Below, in pieces: positions 1 through 13,700 of a stretch of DNA of 64,000 bases. This DNA comes from Macropodus opercularis (lineage: Eukaryota > Chordata > Actinopteri > Anabantiformes > Osphronemidae). A program made the translations under genes and the position numbers. The stretch is taken from assembly GCA_030770545.1 (NCBI GenBank), contig CM061092.1, positions 16,741,501-16,805,500 on the forward strand. Direction: 5' to 3'. The notes beneath the pieces were generated by a model. It did no database searches, had not been told where the DNA came from, and was given only the letters and a program-made list of their open reading frames with translations. How positions within the stretch are numbered: the stretch's first letter is position 1; each line of letters opens with the position of its first letter.

Positions 1-154
1 TTGTGTTCCTGTTTGATGCATACTTGTGTGCTTTTACCAGTCCTTTGAGCAAGTGTGATTCCTTTTTGCTGTTAAAAAAAAAAGATCCCAGATTATTTTG
101 AGAAATGATTAATTGTGAAGCAATATTTACTTGTAGGTTGTACTGACATCGTAC

Positions 155-3076
155 CTACTAAGCAGCTCATTGATGTATTCCATATTGCACTGAAGAACAA
201 ATACAGGACTAGAACAGCAGAAAAGGTATGTTTTTAAAAGGTTGACTGTTAACTGTTTCTTATATGTACAACTGAATAGGAATCATCATCAGTCTGATGA
301 GATTATTTCTTCCCATCTCACCTGAACACTGTTGGAAAGCTATCTATGGTGACGAGCTGGACAAATAGTAGATAAGCCAGACATGCCCTTGATTCTTTGG
401 AATGGCAGTCGTCTATTTGGATTCTTTTCTTCAAAGAGTTGAAGAACAGAAGGTCAGATAGGGGTTGTTGGATTGCATGAAGTGTGACCTGTAGGATTAA
501 ATGGAGAAATGACATTGGATAAAAAAGAATCTACTGTATTACCACATGGACAAGGGAGGACCGTCTTACCAGTATCTCTGTTGCAAATAACCAAAGGGAT
601 GATTTCCTTTCTTGGTTTAGTTCAGCTTCTAGCAAAGGTTCTCTTAAGCTCTGAATGCAGCTGCAAGGAGAAACTGAGGCTTTAAAATCATTTTGTCACC
701 ATCCAGCCATCTATCATCAAAGACGTTCTATGAACGTGTTAAATTAACACTGTCACCAATTACAATATATATACAATAATAAATGTAATGTACAGAAGGA
801 TGATTACTAAAAATAAAAATACAAAATTAAAATAGGGAGGAGCAATAGGGAAAAGCAAAACCATCTGATCTCTTAAATGATGACACACGTTTATCTTTCT
901 AATCTGCCTTAAACAATACAACTTCACATGGTATGAATGAGAAGGAATCTTACAACTTGAGAAGCTCAGCCTTTAACTCCTCATCCTCAGTGGTGGTATC
1001 ATAGTCTTCTTCTTTCTTCTTCACCTCCTGTACCACAGACTTTGTAAATTCAGCCACGGAAGCGCAGCAGCGGCATAGCCCATACGCATCAGCCTCCTCT
1101 TGTTGCTGGGTGTAAGGCACGGGCAGTCGGCCCATGTGCCTCTGTATGGCAGACAGAACCAAGCCCACATAGGTTGCTTTATTCTGATCCAGCCGGAATA
1201 AAACTAGAAGAACATCGTTGTTAATATTGCTGTAAAGCAGGGGGAGCCAAATACCACTGTTTAACAACTGCATGCTTAATGAAAACGACTACGCCTGCAT
1301 CCTTGCATGCTCAGTAACCGACAGCTTGGCATATGTCATGCAGAATTATATTATACTATATTTTTAATTCATAAAAAGTTTTCTTACCCGTTTTAAGATG
1401 TGGAACAACAGCTGTGATGTTGTCAGAAATTGCACCTGGATCAGCGTCTTCAATTAGTGCAAGTAAACTCTGCAGGACTTCCTGCGGCTTGCAAATCTAA
1501 ACCAAAACAGACACTTAAACTACAGTGATGCTGTGTCATATGAAGTATGTCTCTCGATGCAGGCGATGAGCTTGAGTTTGCGCCTACCTTGGTCAGATGT
1601 GTCATGGCAGCATGACAGTGTTCAGCAGTCTTCCCTTTTTTAGCTAATTCATTTACAACGGGCGCTACAAGAGCAAATCCCATAGACTTCAAAATCCCCT
1701 GCATGCAAGAGAAACCTGTTACATTTTACCTCAATATAACACAGTATCAAACTTAATCAGCAACTTGTAGGTTTAGTGGAGCCTTCCTTTGTGTTTGCAT
1801 AAGTAGGTGCATGCACGAAGAGCAACTGCAGTTTCACACTTAGTTTGCATCCAAATAAGACCCACTGCAGCATCAAGTGTGATCTAACAGGTCAAAATGT
1901 ATTGTTGCAAACCATATGCATCTGTGCATTTATTTAATTTTTTTTGTGCACTAACTAAATGTGTGCAAGCCATTAATTACATGTCATTCAAGTGCACCTG
2001 TATCTGTATTTTAGTAAATATTAAAGGCATTTCTTCCTTATTATTTAAGAGCTGTAATATTTTTTCTGGGCAAAACTCGACTTGATGTCAAAGTCTAATG
2101 TCAGGGGTGTTTCGTTTACTACGCACTACCAATCATGGAAATTCAAAGAGCCCCTGAAACAGGAAGGATGACACATTGTTCTACACGTTCACTGCTTATA
2201 ATTGCATGAAGTGTGCAGAGATGGGGCGAACAAGGGCACTTAAAAGAGTGCAGCACTGAAAATGGTTATCAGTGGAGCGAGAAATCTGAAGGAATATCTA
2301 TCTATCTTGTTTCTTCCCCACACCTCTAGGTCAGGAGGCCGGCAGGCACCGAGCCGTTGCTGGACTGCATGTTAAATGTTTAGCATAGCGGCAGGGAAGT
2401 GGCTGCTGCTGTTCGCTTCAGTAGAGCGACGAGCACTGTCACTCTGGAGGTCGCAGTGTGACTGTGTTTTCAGTCCCATATGACAGATTAACACAGTCAG
2501 TTCACTGTCACTGCATTTGGCAAGGTGACAACTGCTAGTCAGGATAGAGGATAGATCTGTCTCTTGTTTGTTGCATTGGTGGTAGTGCAGCAAAGTAAAA
2601 AGTACCTGGTTTTTCTCATCCTGAATACATTTCAGTAGTAGTGCACTGTTGCCCTCAACCAGACAGGCAAATCCTAAAGTTGTCATCTGCTCATAGTCCT
2701 CTGGCTTCAAATCTTCCCCTGGAGTGTCTCGCTAAACAGAATGTAAGATTATCATACATGATATTAGTTTGTTTTTTTTACTTAATGGTTTTGAGCTGAT
2801 TGTGCTGCCCCTTAAAAAATGTTAAAAATGTTAAACAGATCAAATGATTTGATTAAATATGTTTTATGTCCACAAATGAGCTTCATCCAAAAAGTCATGA
2901 TTTGATTTAATGATAAAGATCTTTTTATTTTTGTGCTCAATGAGTCATCTCTATAAAATAGGTGAGTTATACAGACTACAAAAGGTAATTATCTCATGAG
3001 TGATGACGATAGGTAACCGTGAGTATGATTGACTTACCCATCTCTGGATCACTTCATTCGCCTGATCTTCATTCAT
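155..3076 (-). CDS. glmn: glomulin (FAP68), 5' eight coding exons, gene runs off the left edge
   Basis: Glomulin binds the RING protein RBX1 and so restrains cullin-RING ubiquitin ligases; human loss causes glomuvenous malformations. Coding exons, 5' to 3' on the minus strand: 3076-3038, 2731-2606, 1698-1588, 1496-1388, 1203-954, 660-570, 488-322, 208-155. Every junction has AG/GT and phases join without a break, giving about 315 codons of a family of about 560-595. Start is the ATG at 3076 (MNEDQANEVIQRW, then GTAAGT). Recognisable blocks are DYEQMTTLGFACLVEGN in exon 2, SMGFALVAPVV in exon 3, GRLPVPYTQQQEEADAYGLC in exon 5 and CLAYLLFVQLVTIDSFPTVF in exon 7. These align in order with human GLMN, including its LPVPYSKEQ..DYGLCQCC segment. 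The exon at 208-155 ends at a GTACG donor, so the C-terminal half (RBX1-binding region) must lie left of base 155. No domain motif is visible by eye; the family is a HEAT-like helical repeat protein. Confidence 0.95.
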
Positions 3077-3696
3077 CGTCAGTGTGTGCTGAGCCCTCTT
3101 CAGCAAGCCTATTATAAATTTGTGTTTATTTCACACCACAATAGAGTCTATGTCAGCTGTAAGAACCGATGTCAGCGGCAGTGTCAAACTGACCCAATGT
3201 GAAGCTTTGTCGATGCCTCGGGGGAGTGAGAGAGACTTGGCCTGTAAGAAACCTGAACGTAAACCTCTTATCCTCCTTTGTGCTTGACATGTAATAGGAT
3301 TAAACCACAGCACTTGTGCGTGGTCACAGGAAACATGGAACTGTCTGGAAGGATAAGGTCATAGTAACACATGCAGTCCTGTGGAATAAAAACTTCAGAA
3401 GAACTCCAAATATATTTTTTGAGTGAATCTCTTGTGAGTTGTTGTGTACTGAAATTCAATTGAATGTTACTCACACATCCTTTCACTAAATATTGTATTT
3501 GCCTAATTTCCTGTGCTGTAGGTGGGGATATGCCACCAAGCACAGTCTGTGACTGAAAATAGCAGTTCATATTAATTTTGTCACACTAAAGTGATGATGT
3601 TGAAATACAATTCATATTTTTGCGGCTCTCTTTTTTTAACAGCAAGGCTTTCTGTGCCTTAAACACCTCCAAGTATGCTCAACAAAAAAGTGAAAG

Positions 3697-4135
3697 ACAC
3701 ATGTGACTAACTTTGTCTCTTTTTCTCCCGTAGTTGTGCTTCTCCCTTTCTGTCTCTCTTTCTCTGTCCTCGTCTACAGGTATCGTTAGACTCGTGTGTC
3801 TCAGTGTTCAGTTGTTGGTCCAACTATCCTACCTGTGTCTGTTGCTGTTGTTGTGTTGTTCTCTTCTCTCTTCTCTGTCCCCTCAGCCCAATCGGCCAAG
3901 GCAGATGCCTGCCCACATTGAGCCTGCTGGAGGTTTCTTCCTCTATAGAGGAATCCAATATTAAAATCTAATTCAAGTTAACTATTTAGATTACAATTTA
4001 TGGATTGGCTACAATTAAAAGCTTTCTCTATGTGGGATTTGTTGGGTGTAAAATGTCTTGAGATAATTGCTGTTGTCAATTGGCGCTATATGAATAAAAC
4101 TGAATTGAATTTAATTGAATTTAATTTAATTGAAA
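3697..4135 (+). repeat. L2-type LINE, 3' end (copy A)
   Basis: About 440 bases match, block for block, the end of the longer copy at 52378-53460. Shared blocks include CACATGTGACTAACTTTGTC, TTGTGCTTCTCCC, the run through TTGTTCTCTTCTCTCTTCTC, GATTGGCTACAATTAAAAGC, the terminal AATTGGCGCTATATGAATAAA and a tail of TTGAAT/TTAAT units. The tail and the coding block present in copy B are typical of the L2 clade (Maui-like) in teleosts, assigned from memory. Only untranslated 3' sequence is present. An open frame at 3734-3964 inside it is not a gene. Confidence 0.8.
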
Positions 4136-7100
4136 GCAGGTAACTTTAAGGAGTTTGACCAGTTTTTGACCTGTGCATAATGAAAGAAAAAACGGTAACT
4201 GCCCAAGACACTTGTAAGTTTGTGACTCTGATCCAGGGAAGCTCGATTGTCATATGTCATTTGTTTATTATGAGAAAATGAAAATGATCCAATCTTAAAT
4301 ATTTATTTGGCTTCAGTAGGTGGCGTGACCATCTACCCCTCTCCCCCTTTTGGACAACAATACCTGCTTCGATATGCTCAGAGCTCAGCCACTGAAACAT
4401 TAGATTTCTTCTACTTTAACCATTCTTTGCTAGAACAACATCTGTGTTTTGGGCCATCGATTTGCTGTGTGATGTACATGATGAGTTTAAGTTCATATAT
4501 ATCTTGACAATTTCTTTTATAATTTACATTACACATATTTATACATGATTGGCATATTTATAATTACTCAATTACAATTCATAGCTCCATAAATAATAGC
4601 AAGCTGTCCTGGTGCAGAGGTGGGAAGGCAGGATCAACTCATGATAGTCCTGTCATCCAACATATCCGTCCTTCTTGATAGTTATTGTTATAGAGACTTT
4701 ATTGTGTTTTAGATTGCATCTAATAACTTAGTATGCTGGTGTTAATTGCAAGGACATGACATACTGTATGTCATAAATAATATCTAAATGTAGGTGGTGT
4801 GTTATAGCTGTGTTCCTTTTTAAATGAACACGAGCAGGACTCGTCGGCGCCTGATTGTGACTTGACAGTATATTGGATCCACCTGTTTACCGAGTTGCAC
4901 TGGGATTAAGAATGCTTTTCCATGATTGCTTCATGAAACATATTGCTTCTCTGTGTCAACACAAAGGCTTCAAAGGCTTAGACCCCCCCCCAACCCTAAC
5001 CACCATCCAGTGTTGTGTACGTGTATAATACAATAGAATTACAATCACTGACTTCCTGCTCCAGCCCTGACAGCTTCGGCAAAAGAGCAGCTCAAGTACT
5101 GATTTTAGATGAATAGGGAGAGGAACATGTTTGAACGGTCGGATTTAGCCGACAGCTGCCGCTCAGGTTTACTCTCTGTATTGCAGTGTGATGATAGCCT
5201 CAGGCGAAAGCCACAAAGCAAATACAGTATGCAAGCTGTTGCCCACTCCATGCTTGTCCCTGACTTTGTCATTCTTAATTGCTGGCTGATGAAGTTTTGT
5301 TTTGACAGTGGACTCTGGCTGCAGAAGTAAATAACATCTAGGATCATGATAGGTTTTAATAGTACTATTATTGTTATATCAGTATTACTTATTTTTTAAA
5401 TTGAGTATTTCATAATATTTTGGTAGGCAAAAATGTGTTTGAATGTGAGCTCAGGTTTGTATATTTTTTTATAGAAAGCTTTTTCAATTAACCCAACTTT
5501 ATGTGTAAAACAAATCACTGATCCAAATGTCTACAAATATTGGATCCTTGATTCGCTGATTATTTTTAGCACACACCCATATCCTCCATAACTAAGTTTC
5601 AAGTCCTGCATCTATTGATTGTACAAATGCTCAAAAGTGTTACAAGTACTGATGCTCATTCATGGAATTAATTAAAAATTCATTAGTTAATAGTTAACTA
5701 TGATGTCTTAAATAAACCTAGAAGTATCACTTGTCTTACAGTTTTAACAAATTAGACAAATTAATCATCTTTTGAATTTAAACTTTTAAAAAGAGTCTGG
5801 AATCTGGAATATCTGTTTGATTTTACACACAGATATCTAACTTGACCTAAATGTGTTGTTTTATTTCCCAACCTACTCTTATTTTTGTTTTGGTTTAATC
5901 ATTATTACAAATAACAGTAGTGTAATTTTGGCTGTTAATGTGTATTGCTTCCCTATCATCGAGTCTGAAGAGCTAATTGTCCAGTGTGACACACCTGCAG
6001 CGCATCTACACTACAACTACATCCTTGCTAACTGTAGATATCCATATATACTTTATGATAATCTATGTGCTTTCTGGTCATGTGGGGAGCGGTCCGCAAA
6101 GTTTAGAGATATACTGTACCTCAGGTCACTGATATCAGATATCCATTTATATTTAATTAGCTGGGCTACGACACAGTGTGTGCAACACAGTGTGTAGGGG
6201 ACTGACTTCTTCGAGCTCGAGTAGTGAAATAAATGCAGTGGATTAACTTTTTGCAATGGAAAAGTTGAGTTTTGAGAACATAGCTCAAGCTGTGTACTGT
6301 AGCTTAGATGGACACAAGTAAAAGTGAGTCTGTTCCGGGCTTAAAGGGGGAAAAAAACAGAAATGAAGCAAGATTGACTCTCATTTCAGTTGTGTAGCAG
6401 ATAGTGCAGTATTTATGGAGCAGTCTAGTATACAAACAGGCAGCAATCCTATGAGAGCTAGATAAAGCCTCTCCACTTTCCCTTTCCATCCCATATTTCC
6501 TTGGTGACCTCTTAGAGAGCAAGAGGTTCTAAGTGAACTATTTATCCAGTCGGCTTCCCCAGAGGCCTCTGCAGACTGCTGCAAGCGCTCCTGTCTGCCC
6601 AAAACCTCCCCAGGCCCCACCGTGCTTGTCAGGAAAAACCACGCCATGTTTAGGGCCTCTCTCGTGGGTCCTGCTGATTTTAAATATTTTTCAGTCCAGA
6701 TTTGCTTTGTGATTGCTGCTTTAGTATTTGATATGAAGTATGTCATCATCTCTGTAAGGTACAAGAACAGTAATAAATTATACAGTAATAATCCACATTT
6801 GTTACATTAGTGCACAGCACAGGTTAAAGTCTAAATATATTAGTATGTGAACAGACACATGAATTAACTCCCATTCAATTCAGATTTAGTTTTTTGTGGG
6901 AGAAACCTGAGGGGCGGGTACCTTAAAACCTCAACTGAACAACATGTCATTGATTCGATGTTACTGGGGGTAGGTGTGCCTTTTGTCAGCACACATTCGA
7001 TATTTGTTATTTGTTTTATTCTTCTCTCGCCCGTGGAGCTACTGTATACCTGAGTAGTAGTAGAATACGTCCGGGGGCACTGAGGTACCCCAGTGAACAG

Positions 7101-9335
7101 AGAGCTAATGGAGATGGTGGTCTCACAAGGGAGAATCTTGACCTTAGCCCCTTTTTGTAAGAGCTTTGCTCCTGTAGCAAACAATTGCAGGGAGGGGTCG
7201 TGTGTGGTGTAGTCTGAGTGGGTCTGGTGAACATTTGTCTGTGCACTGGCAAAAGCTGTTGTGGTCATGTAGTCCTGTTTCTTTCAACATGGAGAAAAGC
7301 AGCGTTATCTGCCCGTGTACGATGAGGTGAAAGCTCCCAGGGTGAGACGAAGGCCAAGGCTGGATTCCTCAGTCCAGCCTTTGTCTGGTACTGAGAACTG
7401 CATTAACAAATCCATACTGCCTGGACCGTTCCAACTGTCCCACCGCCTACACAGCCTTTTGTAAAACGGTATTTTGATGACAGCTCCCAGTGTCGAGTCA
7501 TTTCCAATCAATACGCACAGAGCGGACGCTTTACTAGACACAGATAACCGCTGCTTGTCTGCTGTATCTCTGGGATGTGGAGACTGACACCCTGTCTGAA
7601 TTTGATCAATAAGTGGCATGTGCCCATTCTGCTATCACACACGGGGCTTGGTTTCCCCCGGCTGTGGGGTAAAGCTGCCCGGCAACTCCCTAAGGTGGAT
7701 GAATCGGAGATGTTACATGTGAACTGGCTGTCAGAACGATTTTGTCATCTTCTCTTCTCACCGGTGTTTAAAGATGCTGACACACTGTGTTTGGGGTACC
7801 AGTGTCTTGTTCGAAGTGATGGAGGCTTTTAGCTTTTTCTTGCCTTCTCCCTTTATTCGTTTAAGTGTTCACTCGAGTGTTCGAATTTCTATTTCACCTG
7901 CCATAGTCGTCTCCCGCCACTCTCTGCCACTCAGAACTTCCTTTCAGCTCATCTGATCTCGGCCTCACTTTGAATGAACAGACTTTACAACTTTATGAAG
8001 AATTTTTTCTTCATTCAAGGTTTTTCTAGCACTGCATTATTTGTCTGGTGTTATTTAAATTTCAGTTAGTTTATCCAGTTAACTAAACTTAATGTTAAGA
8101 GCTAATCAATAGTAAGAGAGGACGTTAAGTACGAATGATCAGTGGGGAAGCAGTTGTGAGTAAAAACAGGGTAAAGAAGGCCAGATCAGATTCAGCCTGC
8201 TCTCATTAATGTTTCACAGAATGCCAGAGGGAGAATGGAAGAGTCACTGCACTGCCGGGATCCGTTTCCTTTGACGGTGGCTTTGTCATTTTGGATCAGA
8301 CCCACCTTACGCATGCCTGCTGCAAAGTAAGCTCTCTAAACGAGTGAGCATCAACATGCTAAAAAGAACTATGGATACATGATATACGTAATCCACTGAT
8401 TCAGCAACAGCTTTCATGTAGATAAACCTTTCGTTTTGGATGTTGCAAATCATTGTTGACTTTATTTCGTGGGACATTTCTGCATAGACACTGTATTAAT
8501 GTGTTTCCTTTTCTTGCTTTATTTTCCCCCACCCAAGGCCCAATGTAAAACCTCTGGGGCAGTTGAAGTACTTACCAACCTGCTTCTCTGTGGTGAGATC
8601 TCCACAATAGTATTACTCTGCTTTGATCCTGCTGCAGTCTGACACATGACCACACAGACCCCTGAATGGGCATTAGTGCAGGCTTCAGCAAACCCAACAT
8701 CTGTGCCTCCCAGCACTGCCACTGCTCAAATCATTCATTAAATCAGAACACAAAAAGTAACTTTACTTGAATGCCTCAGCATAAATATTTGATCATGGCT
8801 GAGAATAAATCTTTGTCATTTTGCACTCCTTCCTCTGGCTGCGGGTTCCTATTATAGATTCTTTCTCGTCTTGCTCTCTCTTTACTATTTAGATACAGGC
8901 ACATGCTCAGCTTCGTCATTTGTGAAATGGATCCTATGAATTTTTTAGAGAGATTCATAGCTGCAATCAGGCCTGTTTAAGGAGATGTCTGCCTCACACA
9001 GTAACATCTGGCGCTGCCCACTTGACTAGCAAAGCATAAGAATGTGTACAAGGTTTTTGTGTTTATTTGAGAGAGATATTCAGCTTTTCTTTGTTACATA
9101 TGTTAATATTTTAGCTACGCTTTATTGTGTTAGATGATAACATGGTTTTCTTATTGACACAATGTTGAATAAAATATATATTAAGTTTAACATTTTAATG
9201 AACTTAAAATAGATCTCTGCAAAGTCATTTAAATAATTAAAAAACACCTTTGCTTTTAGTATCAAAATTGAAATGAACTGTGTTTCAATGCTCTACAGAA
9301 GTCCTTCGGCAAATAAGTGAAGGGCTGTGGGGGAA

Positions 9336-9370
9336 GGGCTGCTGGAGCCAATCCCAGCTGTCATTAGATT
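9336..9370 (-). repeat. fragment of a widespread teleost dispersed repeat
   Basis: GCTGGAGCCAATCCCAGCTGTCAT on this strand is the familiar 3' segment of the fish repeat that begins with 'gtggttagcactgtcgcctcacagc' and closes with 'ctgtccagggtgtaccc', read in reverse. Other pieces of the family lie at 54320-54410 and 63488-63650. Only a few dozen bases survive. Confidence 0.55.
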
Positions 9371-10657
9371 TTAAACCAGGCAGACCATAAAAACAGGGTT
9401 TTGTAAACATTTAAAACCGTTATTCAATTGGCGATATTGCACAGAAAAACAGATCAAATGTTAAAACTCAAAGTTGAAGGGTTTATTAGATGTTAGAATT
9501 TGATGCCAGCAAACACAGTATGGTATGAAGGCAACAAATACATACTAAATAAATTCTTGGTCAATTGTTTAGCAACTTGAGAATAATATTTTTGCAACAT
9601 GAAAGCTAATTATTACATTTTATTAGTGGATCGTTCTAGTGAGATTCACAGAATAGGGAGAGGTCTCTGTAGCCTAAATGAAACCAAAGGCAATATTAAA
9701 TAGCTGTGCTTACCAGTATTACCAATATTTACATGAATACTAATGAGAATCAGAATATCAGGCTCCACATTTGATATGTTGTCATTTTAGTAGTTTGCGC
9801 CAATATAGTCTTTAACTTATTGGCAAATCACTGGATTCAGTTTGCATTCACATTTCACACTGTACCAGCAATTTTGAAAACAGAGTTGGATCAAGGCAGC
9901 CTAAAATTCCCCAGTAATAAAAACAAAAGGAAACTTGTAAAATCTTTACTTTCTGAACACAAAGTACTTGCACAAAAAATAGCAAAATTATAAATCAAAA
10001 CACCACTGATTGAAGACTAAAATCATTTTACGCCTATTAATATTGTAGCAGACAAAGATGTATATATATCTGCACATCTTCTCATCAGCAATGTTCAGTA
10101 TTATGAGACAAAAACTCATGTTCAGAAGGTTTTGTTATCATGTATTTTCTTTCCCTTAAGAGAAGAGAATCTGATGTAGCATTTTAAACAGAGTGGGTCC
10201 TTTTAATGTCACATTCAAGACTCATAAGTTATTAGACAAGGCTTTAGATAATAGACAAAACCAGGCCAGGAAGGAAGGCTCCAGATGCAGTAAAAGGATT
10301 GAACACAGGTTTTTTTTTTTTTTTGTCAGTTACAGTATATATGTAAAACCACCCAGCCCGTGGTGCTGCCATTCTTACTGAGCTGTGATAGAACATCCTT
10401 TTTGTTCCTGAGTGACAGCTCACATCCAAATTGTGTAGTGATATGTAATGCTAAATGAACCGGATAAACATGCCTTTAAATGAATGGGCAACCCACCCCC
10501 ATTCTACCTACCCTCCCACGCACCCGCCAGTACCCGGACTCATGCTGTTCAGGGCCCTGGACCCTCACCGCAGAGCCTGACTAATGGAAAGCTTTTAAGG
10601 CAGCCGGAGAAAAATGTCGGCTTTCATTTGGCTTCCACCGATTGCTGATGTCACCTG

Positions 10658-10666
10658 CGTGTGTGT

Positions 10667-10701
<35 letters not shown>
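10658..10701. repeat. GT dinucleotide microsatellite
   Basis: A run of GT, interrupted once by CT, directly follows TCACCTGC. Unit and length are typical of fish intergenic DNA. It creates artificial open frames of Val/Cys and Thr/His on the two strands. Confidence 0.95.
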
Positions 10702-10702
<1 letters not shown>

Positions 10703-13700
10703 TCATGGCTTTAAAATCACAAACACCTTGGGACATGCCATTATAAACGGAGTAATAACTGAAAACAACAGCTTCCATCTCGTACCCCCCTTTTGTGAAG
10801 TTGGACTATATTACACATAGTCAGAGGCCCTGTTGAAGCTCATATTATTGTTATGTTATAATGTGAAAAATTTTACTACAGGCTTTATTATACAAAAAGT
10901 TGCTCATAATATTCAATTAAAATATCTGTTTTGTGACAAATACTAAAATATGCTATTTTAAAGTAAATATTTACTAAATGTGCCTTTTAGGGGTTTTATG
11001 CACTGAAATTCTGCATCTTTTCATCACAATTCATGTCAGAAAAAGCCCAAAGCAAAAAGTATAAACAAGATTTAGCTTAGTAGTGAACAAATAAATATCT
11101 CAGATAAAACATAAATTCCGACTGGTGGTTGTGTATACGGAATGCAAATGATCATCTGGAAAGAAAATGAAACAGGAAAAGCTTTGCCCAAGTGTCATTA
11201 GCTTTTTGTATGTAACACATACAGAACTTTATTCAAATATGTGTGTTCCTCCACCCACTAGGTAGATGGTCCCACCTGCACTCCCACGGAATGGGGTGAG
11301 ACAAAGGGAGGCCTTAAAGACATATGAACTCATCAGAGCCATTTCAGTCTAAAGACCAGAGGTTTTAAACTTTCAATCACACCACCTTGTAAGGTCCCAG
11401 AATAAATTCTAGACTCTAGAAAGTCTAAAGATACTTCAAATCAGACGTGGCCAGTCTAAAGCAGATAGAATGTTGGTTGCTGTTGCTAGCAGTTCATCAA
11501 TAATATTAATGAGCGTGTTCCAGCAATGACAGAACTGACCCTTTGTTTTGGTAAGTTAATATTCGTTTGATCAACCAATACAACTTTGTTCCTTAACCTT
11601 TGTGGCTCATCTCTGTAGTTTTCTGTAAATAATGCGAAATGAGCTCCACATTTCTGCTCATGAAGTATCGTTTGCACTGTGCATCGTACCTTTACCACTG
11701 CTCTGCAGAGGGTGTTGGTGATGTCACTATGTGTGGTTTTTAGGGTTTTCTTCACAGCTCCCACAATGCTCCTCAGGCATTGTTGCATTTCTTAGCTCAC
11801 CTGTACCTGTGTTGCTTGGTATGCCAGTGTTTTATTTTCTCTTTAATTGTAGTCTTGTTAATCTTTTAATTGAAATTTTACATTCACTGTCCAAATGGAT
11901 GAGCCGTGCCCTTGACTGTTCCTTCTTTTGTTGCTGGCCTTCCTGCTGTCGTATCCGTTTTTAACTACAAATACAGTCTTTACCCAGAGTGATCTCTTTC
12001 AAAGGTGACACAGCACCTGTGAAACCCTGTATTGTTTAATATACAGTGATGAAAATACCAAGAGTTAAAAACTTTAATTCTCATCTCTTGATCTTAACTT
12101 TTCATAATGTTACATTTGGAGACTGTATATCCATTTTGGTCAAATTTAAGTGTGCACCTGTTCATTTACATTAGCGTGTGACTTTATTCATGTCAAAGGA
12201 AATCCTGTAAGACAGTAGTTCAGATGAATGCACACCATAAACAGCACCAGTTCTAATAACCCAGAAAGGAGTAGTCATACATAAAGGAGTGTGGTGCAGC
12301 TATGCCTGGCACTGCAGGAAGAAGCTTGTCTGCCCAAAGAAACTGTCTCTCCTCACATGTGTTCAGCCTGTCAGCTGCCTCGCTGATGTCTCTTGTTATT
12401 ATTTTCCTCTCATTCTGCTGCCTTTTCTTTGCAAAGTCATGAATAATTTGTGTCTACGCCTTGTTGCTTGATGACAGCTGTGCAGTTGGTTTGCAGTCTG
12501 TTTTTCAGATCAGGTGAATAATGAATAAGCCTCGGCAACAAAAGAGCTGTGTCCTATATGAGCCCTGGCTTTCTTCGTCCGCCCTGGCTTCGTTGGCGTG
12601 TCAACCAGGTGGGAGGGGACAGGTGAGCAGGAAGGACTTTCTGATGCTCAAACTTTTCTAAATTAGATTTCGCTGTGGAAGATGTGAAAAAAAATTTTTT
12701 TTGGTATATTTTTATCATCCAGGAAATACATATCATCATTTCCTGCACTCAAGAACATTAATCAGTGCTTTTTCTCCGAAAGCTTGCTGCCAGAAATCCT
12801 GTATCACTGTCGGGTTATCGCTCTTTATCTCTTTAAACCTGTGTAAAATCTGCTGAATGCAGCGGGAAAGCAAACACTGCTATTATTACATCATACACAG
12901 CAGATCTTTTCACTCTCAGGGTCAAACAAATACATTTGCTCTCTCCGCATATGTGTAATGCTGCCTCTGTTTTTTTTCTCATGGGTGATTTTTTGTCAAG
13001 GCCCATATCCCCCGTAAATCAGCAACATATCAGTTTTTACTATGCTTAAATCTAGTTTCTTTATATTGAATATTAATCTTAAATTCAGCTTGTTCAAACA
13101 GTAACAGGGCATAAAATCAAAGCGTGTGCCACTGAAATCCCTCGTTTATCATTTATGTGTAATTCAAGGTTAATAATGAATCATCCAAAACCACAAAGCC
13201 AGACTCTCGGCTTTCTAATTGCACAGCTATCTCTGTCAAGCACAATTAATCCCAGTCACACTACTGTGTGCGGCACACATGTGAAGCTGTGTGCACACAG
13301 ATGTGTGAATCCGTGGACGGTTTTGACCGGGCACTCCTGGGCCGAGACGCAGGCCTGGATTGGAGCCCCAGAATGCAACGCTCTGATTACTCGCCCGCTT
13401 GAATCGATCGAGCCGTATTCTATTCATTTTTTAAAAAGCCTCAGGGCAGTTGGGTAATGCTTTAAAAAAAATCCACCCTGTGCCCTTGGAGGAAATCCAC
13501 TCGACCTTAATGGTTCATTCGACTTTTACTTGAAAAGCTTCTCTTCAGAGATTGAGCTTGAGATTTGATAAATCAGTCATTTAAAAAAGGCTGCAAGGGG
13601 AGTTTATTACTAAAGGATTGCTCAGCGTGCACCTGTTCAGCAGCAGGCTATTCAAAGGGTCATGATCAAGCTGCTGACACTGCCTCAGCTACTTTGACAT

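Noticed and set aside
138..224. Plus-strand open block flanked by TTGTAG and GGTATG, looking like an exon
   Set aside because: The opposite strand of the same bases is glmn exon 8 (208-155), with phase and homology (SPVFVLQCNMEYINELLSR against human SPLYLLQFNMGHIEVFLQR). The plus-strand splice-like ends are coincidental.
6864..7268. 134-codon minus-strand frame
   Set aside because: No splice context, no recognisable motif, and an overlapping frame of similar quality; judged chance.
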